Assembly (NCBI GenBank): GCA_020466095.1
Contig: CM035806.1
Coordinates: 121,701,168-121,765,167 of the forward strand
Reading direction: 5' to 3'
DNA: 64,000 bases
Source of the DNA: Chlorops oryzae
Lineage: Eukaryota > Arthropoda > Insecta > Diptera > Chloropidae
Part shown: piece by piece, positions 45,379 to 56,103 of the stretch
How positions within the stretch are numbered: the first letter of the stretch is position 1
How the letters are laid out: every line of letters begins with the position of its first letter
The notes under the pieces: generated by a model
What the model was told of the DNA's origin: nothing
The model's input: the letters and a program-made list of their open reading frames with translations, nothing else
Databases searched by the model: none
Program-made: the position numbers and the translations under genes

Positions 45379-46491
45379 CAGGGTGTCCCGTAGGTGAGTG
45401 TTTTTTTTTACAGGGATGGTAGGGGAGGTCACGACGAACAAAAATCGTATGGGAGGGGGGGGTCCCAAATGCACCCCTGAGGAGTTATAGGGCCTTAAAG
45501 TTTTTTGGCACTAAGTGTAGAAAAACAATTCTCCCACGCTAGTGGCTTACTGTAGAAAAAAAATGTTATGCGGTTTCAAAGCCAATTGTACAGGCTTATA
45601 GGCAAAATTGAATTGATGGTCAAAATTGCAGTTATTGTGTGAAAAATAAACGCTCAAAGTCAAAAATTCTGAAAAAATGTTCAATTATTTTACTTTGGGA
45701 GCCATTTTGGTATGGAAAAGGTCCAATTAACACGTGCTTTTTTAATTTTTTTTTAAATCTTCGATCAATTTACTTCAAATCTGTGGTACATTTGCTATAC
45801 CTTATTAGAGGTTTAACCTCAGGAAAAATAGGATTTAAAAACGAACTTGAACTTTTTTAAAAATCAATTTAAATAATCTCAGCAAAAAATTACCAATTTT
45901 TCCAGTTAAAGTACGTATAATTTTAAACCAAAATTTGTCTTAAATAAGAAATTGCTGGCTGGCCATTGTAAGCCAAAGATTGCTCTTTTAAGAATTTCAT
46001 CACATAAAAAAAAGTTGAAGTTCGTTTTTAAATCCCATTTTTTCGATGGTTAAACCGCAAATAAGGTATAACAAATGTACCACAGATTTGAAGTAAATTG
46101 ATCGAAGATTTAAAAAAAATTTAAAAAAGCACGTGTTAATTGGACCTTTTCCATACCAAAATGGCTCCCAAAGTAAAATAATTGAAAATTTTTTCAGAAT
46201 TTTTGACTTTGAGCGCTTATTTTTCACACAATAACTGCAATTTTGACCATCAATTCAATTTTGCACAAAAGCCTGTACAATTGGCTTTGAAACCGCATAA
46301 CATTTTTTTTTCTACAGTAAGCCACTAGGGTGGGAGAATTGTTTTTCTACACTTAGTGCCAAAAAACTTTAAGGCCCTATAACTCCTCAGGGGTGCATTT
46401 GGGACCCCCCCCCTCCCATACGATTTTTTGTTCGTCGTGACCTCCCCTACCATCCCTGTAAAAAAAAAGCACTCACCTACGGGACACCCTG
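45379..46491. mobile_element. Foldback element with arms of about 480 bp (1.1 kb)
   Basis: CAGGGTGTCCCGTAGGTGAG at the left and the exact complement at the right. The arms run about 45379-45860 and 46010-46491 and are nearly identical by eye. TATA flanks both sides. The paired frames of 73 and 75 residues (MKNKRSKSKILKK start) are the same sequence read from each arm and lack a domain. No transposase. Confidence 0.8.
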
Positions 46492-46734
46492 TATAATATA
46501 TCGTCAGCAAAAATATTTTAAGGCTTGTTCAGACGCTACGTGTTTCAGCTCTCATTCGTGTTTCGGGGCCGAAACAAGAACCAAACACTTGTTTCGCCAT
46601 ACAAATTTTGACATCCGAACACTTTGAAACTACGTGTTTCAGATTGAAACAAGTAAAATTTGCTATCATCCCTAATTTAATTGATTGTTATCGGGAAAAG
46701 AAGTAAAGAGCAAAAGAAAAATTACTATACATGC

Positions 46735-46834
46735 NNNNNNNNNNNNNNNNNNNNNNNNNNNNNNNNNNNNNNNNNNNNNNNNNNNNNNNNNNNNNNNNNN
46801 NNNNNNNNNNNNNNNNNNNNNNNNNNNNNNNNNN
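46735..46834. other. Assembly gap (100 N)
   Basis: Exactly 100 N, directly before a subfamily A mini-me body. Confidence 0.99.
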
Positions 46835-47114
46835 ATGTCTCCCATTTTTTACTTAGGATCATACTCGGACCCCGATATACATGTGTGCCAAATTTCGACT
46901 TCATTGGTTCAGCCGTTCGGAGGAGATCCGACCACGGACGGACGGACAGACGGACAGACGGACAGACGGTCAGACGGACAGACGGACATGTCTAAATCGA
47001 TTCAGTTTTTGATCCTGATCATTTCTATATATATTTTTCTATATCTCCGGAGCTTAATTCTCCCTGTTACAAGATTTGCACAAAACTAATATACCCCGCT
47101 TACGCTGGGTATAA
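46835..47114 (+). mobile_element. Subfamily A right part after a gap
   Basis: Continues ATCATACTCGGACCCCGAT, a (GGAC/AGAC)n tract at 46938-46988, the CTGATCATTTCTATATAT core, and the end ACGCTGGGTATAA. Confidence 0.78.
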
Positions 47115-47117
47115 TGA

Positions 47118-47457
47118 TGTGGTTCACCCACACCACGGTGACCGGAAATAAACTCAGTCGAATTAAAGTACGCTTAGGAGCGTGTATGAGGGTTTATTTC
47201 TCTAATAACAAATAAAACGATAAATACATAATTAACATTTAGTAAACGATTTGATGAGCGAAATGAACAAAATGAGCACATGATGCTTTACATAAATTTA
47301 GATAAATATTTCTTACTTTCGGTCGACTCTCCTCCGTCCTAGGCAGCAAGCAAAAGGAACGAAACGGAAGCCATCCTGGCCTTTATACCTTTACGATCGT
47401 TACGTTCGAAGTGCTACCCATCAACAGCTGATAGCTCACTGTGTTGCATTTGCGACA
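47118..47457 (-). mobile_element. Candidate solo LTR (340 bp)
   Basis: On the minus strand it starts TGTCGCAAATGC and ends GGGTGAACCACA (TG...CA). Internal order is LTR-like: GGTATAAAGG as a TATA box about 70 bp in, AAATAAACCC as a polyadenylation signal about 265 bp in, and a GT-rich tail (CGTGGTGTGGG). No clear target duplication is visible; one side abuts a mini-me end and the other repeat R. No internal retroviral-type coding is present in the window. Confidence 0.5.
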
Positions 47458-48203
47458 GTAGGTCTAACTCTTCTTCTTCCTAATCCCTGCAATGTGTTAG
47501 AGCTACGCTGCTTCAACATATGCATATAGCACGAGGAAAAGAGAAGCATGATATGGCAGCGAAATCATTAGCTCTGCTGTGGTGAAATGCATTGCCACTT
47601 TTATTTTTAATTTTGGGAGATTTTCGAGTTCATTACATATAAAATATCTACCAAACTCATAAAATCATATGAAAAGCTTGAAAAACATAAAACTAATCAA
47701 AGGAAACTCAATATCAAGGAGAAAAATAAATTGTTTTTTTAGTTCTACCCTGTCCACTTAACTTTTTGATCACACTGTTTCAGCGAAAATACTAAATTCT
47801 ATGTACAATCAAATTCGCAGCCGTAGTTAAAAATGTATGTCAATTATTACAAAATGAAAACATTCGTGCACATTAAGCAAAAACATATCGCAATACATTT
47901 ATTAAAGCTTCAATTATAACTTTTAAAGCTATATAAAAAACCCGAGACGACGCCGTGTTTCTTTGATAATTTTCTTGCAAGTGGCATCATAGTGCCACTT
48001 TTTGTCTGCCCGTATTGTTGTTGGTAGCTTTCTGGTGAATTTCTCGAAAGAGTTGAATTTCCTATTCCTGCTTAGGGTTTTTGTTGGTAGCTTTTTGGTG
48101 AATTTCTCGAAAGAGTTGAGTTTCCTATCCCTGCCTAATGGGGAGTTTCTTATTAGCGGCAGAGGCTTTTCGACTTCGAGAGTTAGACCTACACTCCTAC
48201 ATG
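47458..48203 (-). repeat. Interspersed repeat R, copy 4
   Basis: Inverse orientation to copy 1. Contains the GCTCTGCTGTGGTGAAATGC and TAATAAATTGAC-region counterparts and the two CTGGTGAATTTCTCGAAAG units, ending GTTAGACCTACACTCC. It preserves the uninterrupted site that proves the 2831-3384 insertion. Confidence 0.6.
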
Positions 48204-48211
48204 ATTATAGT

Positions 48212-48444
48212 CATATATTACTATATATGTCACTCTCATAGATTTTGGGCGGGACATTTCGCGCCAGTTAGAAAGAGATGTTACTCGGCAGGCAAAAAAC
48301 GAGTGAGGAGAAAATACTTTTGGTGAGTACCTAAGTGAAAAATTTCATTTTGGTGGATACCCAAGACCGTGGTGGGTACCCAAGACCGTGTTGAAAAGAG
48401 CCAAAATAGAAACGGCTCCTGAGTGACATATATAGTTATATATG
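48212..48444. mobile_element. CATATAT MITE, copy 5 (233 bp)
   Basis: Perfect 8-bp duplication ATTATAGT (48204-48211, 48445-48452). Same orientation as copies 1 and 2. GAGTGAGGAG replaces the usual GAGCGAGAG word, a private change. Confidence 0.9.
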
Positions 48445-48490
48445 ATTATAGTGCTTTAGTACATCAATAGAAAAGATTGCATCTAGACCT

Positions 48491-48565
48491 GGCGTGGCTC
48501 AGTGGACAGAGTTAGTGGCCAAGAATCCGAAGTGCTTGGGTTCGAGTCCCACTCTGGTAAGCGCC
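48491..48565 (+). other. tRNA-like sequence
   Basis: TGGCTCAGTGG is a good A box and GGTTCGAGTCC a good B box. The outer GGCG pairs with CGCC. The T-arm TTGGG/CCCAC has one mismatch. The canonical acceptor geometry fails, so a pseudo-tRNA or SINE head is more likely than a working gene. It faces a second tRNA-like sequence in inverse orientation 150 bp downstream. Confidence 0.5.
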
Positions 48566-48717
48566 AATTTTTATTTATTTTTTCTTTTAAATAAGGCTTC
48601 CAAATCCAACTCCTAGGAATTTTTCCACGAAAGCCCTTTTATTTCTATTATTAATCTCTTATTTTTATCCATTGGAGCACATTTTTGTGGACTTCAACTT
48701 TTTTCCACTTTTTCTTG

Positions 48718-48785
48718 CCTGCCCGGAGGTTCGAACTCGGGCCTTCCGACTGCTAGCTCAGACACTTTCCACTGCACCATCTGAT
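48718..48785 (-). other. tRNA-like sequence (inverse partner)
   Basis: On the minus strand TGGTGCAGTGG and GAGTTCGAACCTC fit A and B boxes. TCTGA/TCGGA forms an anticodon-like stem with an 8-nt loop, one more than normal. It is arranged tail-to-tail with 48491-48565. Confidence 0.5.
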
Positions 48786-48825
48786 TAAAAGGTAGGAAAT
48801 ACAATATTTTATAAAATACTAGCTG

Positions 48826-50887
48826 TACCCGGCGTGCGTTGCCACGCCTCAAATTGAAATGGAATTAAAAAGAAAATCATGGGTGTCCGCACGTCCGCAC
48901 TTTGCTGTGGGTTTTAATTTTATTTTTTTTTTTAAATATCTGAATAACAGGATTACAAATTTATAAAATGATCCTGATCCTAGCTTACTCGTCCATATCT
49001 AAATTAAACGATCACAAATTTATTAAAATTAATCTTATTTCATTTTATTACGCTTTACAAAGAGCGTTGTTTTATAATAGTAGGTCATAATCTCCCAATT
49101 ATATAATTATTTATTTGAGTCCTGTATTCCTATTTCATTTAGTGGGTGAAAAAATGAGTCCTAGTTTCCTCCCAGGTTATTCCAAATGTAAAATGTTCTA
49201 TTACGTCCTTTTTTGAATCTAAATAAAAGGATTAAAAATTACAAAACATAAGTTATTTTACCTTACCTGATTTTGGTTTCTTCTTTTCCTTCTCATTTTC
49301 TTCTTTTTTTTCAAATATTCACGGAAATATTTTTCTTTTTAATTTAAAAATTTCATCATTAAATTGCACAGATATCTTGACGCTTAAACAATTTACAGTA
49401 ACTCGAGTCCCATTACATTTATTTATTTGAGTCCTGTATTTCTATTTCATTAAGTGGGTCATTTTTTGTGAGAAATGAGTCCTAGTTCCTAGTTAAAGCT
49501 ATACTGAGATATGCAGTAACTACTTGCACATTAGGAGCCAATTCGCTACAACGTGTAAAGTGTGAGAGAGAAACTATATTCACGCTCCTTGAATTCTTCA
49601 AAGTATTCCAACAATTTAACACCTTCGAAGTTCGGTGTCAGTTTTCATTTTGAAAAATTGTGCCGCAATCAGCTGTCCTGGCATTTACTTCGCATAAAAA
49701 ATTAACATGTTCATTTCTATGGCGAAGTAAAGCAGCAAGTCGCTGCAACCCTGCGCACATGATTACTTGACATCTCAGTATAAGCGAAAGTAAAGTATTT
49801 ACTTCGAAGTACTTTTCAATTTTTTTTGCACGTATTTCTTATGGGAGCTTTACTTACTGCATATCTCAGTATAGGCTTTTAGGGTTCAAATTGGACCATG
49901 ACCACCACCATTCGCGAAATTGTAGTTTTCACTATTTTAAATTGTGTGTTTAGCAGCCAAATATAGTGCTCTATTAGGGTTAAAATTTGAACCTGGTACC
50001 ATTCGCGAAATTTGCAAAATTAAATTTTCACCATTTTGAATTGTGAATGTAGCAGTCATACATAATTCTCTCTTATGGTTTTAATTTTAATTAAAATGTA
50101 GTAAAATTTCGCTAATGGTAGCCATGGTCAAAGTTTAACCGTAATAGAGCTCTATATTTGGCTGATGAATGCACGATTTCAAATAATGAAAATTAATGTT
50201 GTAATAGAGCACTTTTTTGGTGAAGTCATTCTTCCAGCTATACCATCCGTGCGTTTCCGCGGCTCCATATCGTATCAGAATGTAGATATTTGTCAACTAC
50301 CTATCAACACGATGTAGACTTTTAAAATAATCCCCATAGACTTTTACGGAAACTCTGTTATCTATCTGTCACCTATCCATCCATCCATCCATCCACCCAT
50401 CCATCCATCCATCCATCCATCCATCCATCCATCCATCGGTTCAAAATAGTAAAATTTAAATTTTGGAAAATTTCGCGAATGGTAACTATGGTCAAAGTTT
50501 AACCCTAATGATCACTATAGTTGGCTGATAAATGCACGATTTCAAATAGTGAAAACTAAAGTTTTGCGAATTTCTCAAATGGTGGTCATGGTCAAATTAT
50601 AACCGTAATAGAGCATTTTTTTGGTAAGGTCAGTCTTTCAAAGTTATACCGTACAGATAGTTACGCGTTAACAGCTTTCCAAAGATACCCATTTCACAAC
50701 TTTAGCATAAGTGGTTTAAAATTTGCAAATTTTTCGCGTACTACCTCACCTAGCGTTATGAAATATACCTTACGTCCTATTCTCGTCCCTACCAAGTATG
50801 CACACCAAATTTCATAAAAATCGGTCCAGCCGTTTCGGAGGAGTTCGGTCTTAAGCATCGTGAAACGAGAATTTCATATATTAGATT
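48826..50887 (+). mobile_element. Putative element starting ACTAGCTGTACCCGGCG
   Basis: The left end ACTAGCTGTACCCGGCGTGC and right-end signature AAAATCGGTCCAGCCGTTTCGG to TTTCATATATTAGATTG are words seen at the ends of a widespread insect repeat. Internally there are decayed roughly 90-100-bp units with CCATTCGCGAAAT (49865-50640), similar to the 101-bp satellite of subfamily C. No coding capacity. Confidence 0.5.
50373..50438. repeat. (ATCC)n microsatellite
   Basis: About 16 ATCC units with one CACCC interruption, within the 48826-50887 element. Confidence 0.95.
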
Positions 50888-50888
50888 G

Positions 50889-51665
50889 CAGACAATATTA
50901 GCAAGGATAATCTATTACAAGTATGCTTTCGGTAATGCATTTTGTCGGCGTAGCCCATTAAGCAGTGCGCCGCTGGGTGCCGTTAGCAACGAACTTACTC
51001 GATACAGAAAAAGTTGCCGCAGTCATCAGAAATCGATATCCGATATATTCTTACCAAAACTAAAATCTACCACATTAGAGAGCTGCCATCACGCTTCTGT
51101 GCTACAGCTTTTTGTTTGAGTCTAGGCCCTAGACTCTAGGGCTAATACTTTGTCATAGGTAGGAAAGGAAAATATGGAACGCGTTACAAGATTTAGCAAT
51201 AAGCAAGTTCGGAACTTAATGCTCGGATCGATTTAAAAACGAAATTTTGACAATCTGACTAAACCAAATATAGGGAGTTGCTATATTCATCGAGTACTTT
51301 CAGAAACTTCAGAAAAATTTTTGTTCACATTCGATGACCTCAAAAATGTGTCACAGTGTTATAAAACAACATAACGTAATATAAAAATTACTAATTGTTT
51401 CACATTCCATTTCTTTAAGAACACTTAATTGATTATGTTAAAATAAAATGTTAGTTTACAAACAAATTTAACTAATTCTATCACAATCGTTTAATTTTAA
51501 ATGCAATCCAATGAAAGACAATGAAGAATGGTACATTTTTTGGTACATGAAAATAAGGTTAAACGGCAACCACAATCGTGAGATCTGGTACACGTCATAA
51601 AGTAGCGAGTATTCTATTATATTTACCTGTAAATCCACATCACTAAATATATTTGCAGAGTGAAC
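50889..51665. promoter_or_regulatory. Upstream region and probable 5' UTR of ERGIC-53
   Basis: A TTTGCAG|AG acceptor-like site at 51652-51658 lies just before the first ATG, so a 5' UTR intron is plausible. A 77-codon frame at 50886-51119 overlaps the end of the neighbouring repeat and has no domain. No TATA box could be assigned. Confidence 0.35.
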
Positions 51666-53890
51666 ATGTTTGTGGCCGGGTTGTTGCGCTCGTGGGGATT
51701 TCTTCAAATTTCCTTGCTTTTGCTCGTATTCGTGCAGAAAAACTATGGCCAGCCTAACTTAAATAATGCTCCAGTTGGTGTACATCGGCGATTTGAATAT
51801 AAATACTCCTTCAAGCCGCCATATCTAGCACAGAAAGATGGCACAGTACCCTTCTGGGAGTACGGTGGCAGTAAGTATATGATACATGAAAACATTTGAC
51901 GGCTTAGCGGCAAGAGTCGACACGTCAGCCAGATGTGTACGTTCATACCTATGTATACGTATGAACGTATGCGAGACAACGTGTGTGAAAGAGAGCAAAT
52001 AAATTAATAGAGTGGCAATTGCTGCTCCACGTAAACAAATGTCAGTTGAATAGAAATTTGGAGATTTCTTTTCAATATCGATTCGATTTCTTGTTTGCTG
52101 GCATATGCGATCAATGACAATCACTCCTCAATTGTCATTTTCATATTTATTTCAGATGCTATTGCCAGTGCGGAAAGTGTTCGTGTCGCGCCGTCACTTC
52201 GCTCGCAAAAAGGTGCCATTTGGACGAAATCCCCGACGAATTTCGATTGGTGGGAAGTTGAGATCGTCTTCCGGGTGACAGGACGTGGAAGAATCGGAGC
52301 CGATGGTCTTGCATTCTGGTTTTCAACACAAAAAGGCGATTACAATGGACCAGTCTTTGGATCATCGGATCTTTGGAACGGCCTTGGTGTCTTCTTCGAT
52401 TCTTTCGACAATGATAATAAGCACAATAATCCATACATTATGGCAGTGCTAAACGATGGTACCAAACAGTTCGATCATACGAACGATGGTACAACACAAT
52501 TGCTTTCCGGCTGCCTACGTGATTTCCGTAATAAACCCTTTCCAACACGAGCACGTATTGAATACTATAATAACGTGCTGACTGTGCTCTTCCACAACGG
52601 CATGACCAATAATAATGATGACTATGAACTATGCCTGCGTGCCGATGGTGTTCATTTGCCCAAGAATGCGTATTTTGGTATATCAGCGGCAACGGGTGGA
52701 TTAGCTGACGATCATGATGTGTATCATTTTCTAACGTCATCATTACATCCACCGGGACAAATTCCGGCAGCTCCAGCCAAACCAGTCGATGGATCGGAAA
52801 AACTTACTCAGGAATATAAGGAATATCAAGAGAAATTGGAAAAAACAAAAACAAGAATACAAAAAAGAACACCCTGATGAGGTAATTTCGCCTACATACA
52901 TATGTTCAGCAAAAATTTCTAATTTATTAGCTAATTAATATTTGAATCCAATTCGGAATATTAATTAATTTAAAGGTTAAAGAAGACGATGAATGGGAGG
53001 AATTCTATGAGTCTGAGAATCAACGTGAGCTTCGCCAGATTTGGCAAGGTCAAAGTCAGATCTTTGAACATTTACGCGAACTCTCAAGGAAAATAGATGA
53101 AGTGATTGGCCGTCAAGAGAACACGCTATCGTTGGTATCGCGTGGAATATCTGCTGCAGCTGGTGCTGGTGTACCTGCTGTCCCTGGCCAACAGCCGCCA
53201 CCAGTTGTAACTGGTGGTATCAATACCATTACACGTCCCGAAGTCGATATACTTATCAGTAATCAAAATTCTTTGCTTGCGGCTGTACGTGAGATTCGTT
53301 CACTCGTTGGGGATATTCACACGCGCTCCGACACAATCATTCAAAATCAACAGCGCGCTCCCACAGCACAGGTACACTCCGCTGGATATGATATTCAGTC
53401 GCTTGTTGCTGAAATGCGTGATGGCATGAATCAAGTCAAACAAGGCATGCAGCATGTAGGACAAAAGTGAGCTCCTATTTTCTTTTCTTTTATATTTACA
53501 GTGGATCCCGCATAGCTGAATAAGCAAATGTGCTATGAAATTCGAGATCATGCATTTATTTCAAAGTCAATGTTATTATTCAATTAAGCGAGAACTACTG
53601 TTTAGCAATTCGTTCCTTCTAAATTCTTCATTTCATAAATATGAACTCTTTTTCTCAAGAATAAGCGGTCCTAGTGCTGGTGCTCAGATATCTTGTCCAA
53701 CCGGAAATTGCGTTGGTGTTACGTTGTTCCTTAGCGTTACTGTTGTACAATTGCTCCTGGTATTCCTATATAACTTCTTCAAGTAAGTCCAAAGACAATG
53801 TTTTCAGCGGTCATTCCAAATCTCAATTGACTGGTTTTTTTTTTCTTTTTCAGAAGCCGTAGCGAAGCTCAAGCAAAGAAATTCTATTAG
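51666..53890 (+). CDS. ergic53: ERGIC-53 (LMAN1-type L-type lectin cargo receptor), one frameshift
   Basis: A type I membrane lectin that binds mannose-rich glycoproteins in the ER and carries them to the ERGIC/Golgi. Coding exons: 51666-51870, 52156-52881, 52976-53466, 53660-53782, 53854-53890; all introns are GT-AG and phases agree. The product is about 526 residues (human is 510). It has a signal peptide (1-29), then the L-type lectin domain (about 45-270) with FFDSFDNDNK, residues D150, F152, N154, H176 and D179 at the calcium/sugar site, and GGLADDHD. A coiled-coil luminal stalk follows, then C486 and C491 before the membrane, a TM helix (493-514) in exon 4, and the KKFY tail giving ER retrieval (KK) and exit (FY). 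An extra A in the run 52840-52845 (about codon 297) would stop translation at 52877, after the lectin domain. I chose the ATG at 51666 because it opens the signal peptide. Confidence 0.95.
52840..52845 (+). other. Frame-breaking A-run in ERGIC-53 exon 2
   Basis: Six A where five keep the conserved reading EKQKQEYKKEHPDE up to the splice donor at 52882. With six, the frame ends RIQKRTP and stops. With five, exon 2 ends in phase 0, exactly as exon 3 (VKEDDEWEEFYES) requires. Assembly error or a real null allele. Confidence 0.85.
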
Positions 53891-55285
53891 GTCAAAATAT
53901 GAATCAACCAACCAACCAAGAAACCTACCAACCAATCAATCAATCAAAAGATCGATCAGTCCATACATACATTAAATCACGACGTAGTAAATTAATTAAT
54001 TAATTACTTATGACTTTTTCTACTTTAATTTGTTTTTTACGTGTGTAAATTTTTTCTTTGTAAGAAATGTTTGCCAAACATGTTTAAGTGTTGATCGAAG
54101 CAAGACAACAGCCGTTGCATCAAGTTTGTATATTTGGGTGTGCTTTTGTAGTGAATGTGTGTGTGTGTGTAGCAAGAGAAGTGATCGTTTTGAAATTAAG
54201 AAGCCAGGACAACTCATCGCGCAACGCCGCCCGTTGTCTGCTGTCAGCAAATTCAATTCCATGACAAGTCATTAGGAAATTTCGTCCTGATGACACTTCT
54301 CACTTTTGGAACAGCTCGACGCTTCGGTAGCAAATCCAGACGAATGAGAACTGCAATCCGATGTCTTCTTAAAATCCCTATTCAAAAATGACACTTCCTA
54401 ACGCGTAGACGATTCATAACACACTACAACAAACTTATTTACTTTGAAAACGTTTCTTTTTTGTTAGTTTAGATAATGTACTGAAAAGATTCCAAAAAAG
54501 ATATTTCCCCTTAATAAAGGTGATTAAAAAATACGTTGTAAATATTTGAAATTTCTCATTCAAAAATTTTAATAGTTGTAAACATACCAATTGAAAATCA
54601 ATATTTTTATTATAAATTTCTTTTAAATATATTTTTGCGTTCATTATTTTTTACGCTGATTCAATAAATTGTGAGAGATCAAGACAAAATTAAATTTTTT
54701 TAATTTTTTTATTTCAATTTTATTTTATATGACATTAAATATTTGATCAGTTAGAAGAGAGTCATAACTCAGTGGATTCCTCTCGAAATAGTCTTAACTT
54801 ATGGGGCATTTAACGTCAAGTGTACCCGCTCAAAAATCTTCATGCCTGGGATTTCGATGAAACTGGGTGGAAATGTTGCGCTATGAGAGCACATGAATTG
54901 TGCAAAAGGAGGAGGGGAAATTTTGACCGGGTGCCTAGATACAGGGTGTTAAACTTTCGGTCCTTTTTGTATTCAAAAAATTCTACGTCTCGCAAATTGG
55001 GAAATGAAAAAAATGCGATAAAGGATTTTTATAGATTTTTGTCTGCTCTTTCCGAAAAAAAATATTACAATTCCCAGAAATTATTATTGATGCACAAAAA
55101 AACGGTTTTATTTTTATAAGCAATTTTTCGCCGAATGCGACATTTTTAATATTTTTTAAAATAATTTTAAACGAAAGCTGAACTTTTTTTCTATAAAATG
55201 ACATCTTAAACCGGATGGGATCTCCAAAACTAACGATTCAATGGAGGTGTAGAACCCAGCGCGACCCACGCGCCAAGCACGCAGA
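53891..55285. other. ERGIC-53 3' UTR and AT-rich spacer
   Basis: CAACCAACCAACC and CAATCAATCAATC simple repeats follow the stop. ATTCAATAAATTG at about 54659-54671 offers an AATAAA polyadenylation signal. No further gene is recognised; short frames lack motifs. Confidence 0.4.
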
Positions 55286-55341
55286 GCCGCTATTCAGCTG
55301 TGGCTGCTGAACTTTTCTAGTTGATAAAGCTGAATAGCGGC
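55286..55341. repeat. Perfect 14-bp hairpin
   Basis: GCCGCTATTCAGCT (55286-55299) and its exact complement (55328-55341) enclose a 28-base loop. The surroundings are GC-rich compared with the neighbourhood. The function is unknown; it could be the centre of a small inverted-repeat element. Confidence 0.6.
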
Positions 55342-55929
55342 CATATTTTGGGGAAAGGGAATTTCGTTCCTCCAATATTTGGAAGAATGTATGGCTATTT
55401 TGAAAGAAATGACATTGTCAAAAACAAAAGAGTGGCTATACGATAAAATTTTTGAATTAAAAAATTTCGAAAATATTTAAATTCCCGAGTATTTATTTCA
55501 ATTTCCCGGGGAAATGAATTCCCGGGAATCCAATCACACACCTGTATATAATATTTTATATTTGAAGACGAGTTTTAGCCTACTAGTTGATAAATCTAGC
55601 AAGTAGTGAATGGGAAAAATTAGTTCAAATTCTTTTTTAAATTCATTGTTGAGTGAACTCAAATTTTAATTCATTCAAATTTTTTTTAGAAAGGAGTGCA
55701 TTCAAATTTTTAAATTCGTCAGGGAGTGAACTCAAATTTGAAGTCTTTAAATTTTTTTTCTCGAATTGAATTCATTCAAATTTTTTCATTCAAAAGAATG
55801 CAATCAAATTTTAACTCAACTCGCATCTTGTGTTGAAAAGAGTTAACTCAAAATTCTAAAAATCATTTGAATTAAAAAACAAAAATGAGTCACTCATTTA
55901 CAGCTCTGCTCTATACCTATGTTGTGCTG
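55342..55929. other. AT-rich spacer
   Basis: Contains a run of short, variably spaced TTCAAATTTT / GAGTGAACTCAAATTT repeats (55610-55870). No gene is visible. Confidence 0.4.
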
Positions 55930-56103
55930 TCTATACCCTTCTCTAGCACACAGGCCTGGGCCTGTAGTTTGGACCCCCATTTTTGTCACCCCCTAATTCC
56001 TGGTGAAACAGCGTGCACCAAGGAACGCATGGCCAGAGGGTAGCTGGCCTAGTACGCGAACTCCGGATACCTAGGCGACCTCCGGCTTAAATTAGCCTTC
56101 CCG

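Noticed and set aside
45639..46227. Two nearly identical frames starting MKNKRSKSKILKK
   Set aside because: Each lies in one arm of the same foldback, so the similarity reflects the inverted repeat rather than paralogous genes.
48491..48565. Functional tRNA gene
   Set aside because: The A and B boxes are good, but acceptor pairing and arm lengths do not fit a working tRNA.
51660..51665. GTG start two codons upstream of ATG for ERGIC-53
   Set aside because: The upstream bases look like a splice acceptor (TTTGCAG) and the ATG at 51666 begins a normal signal peptide.
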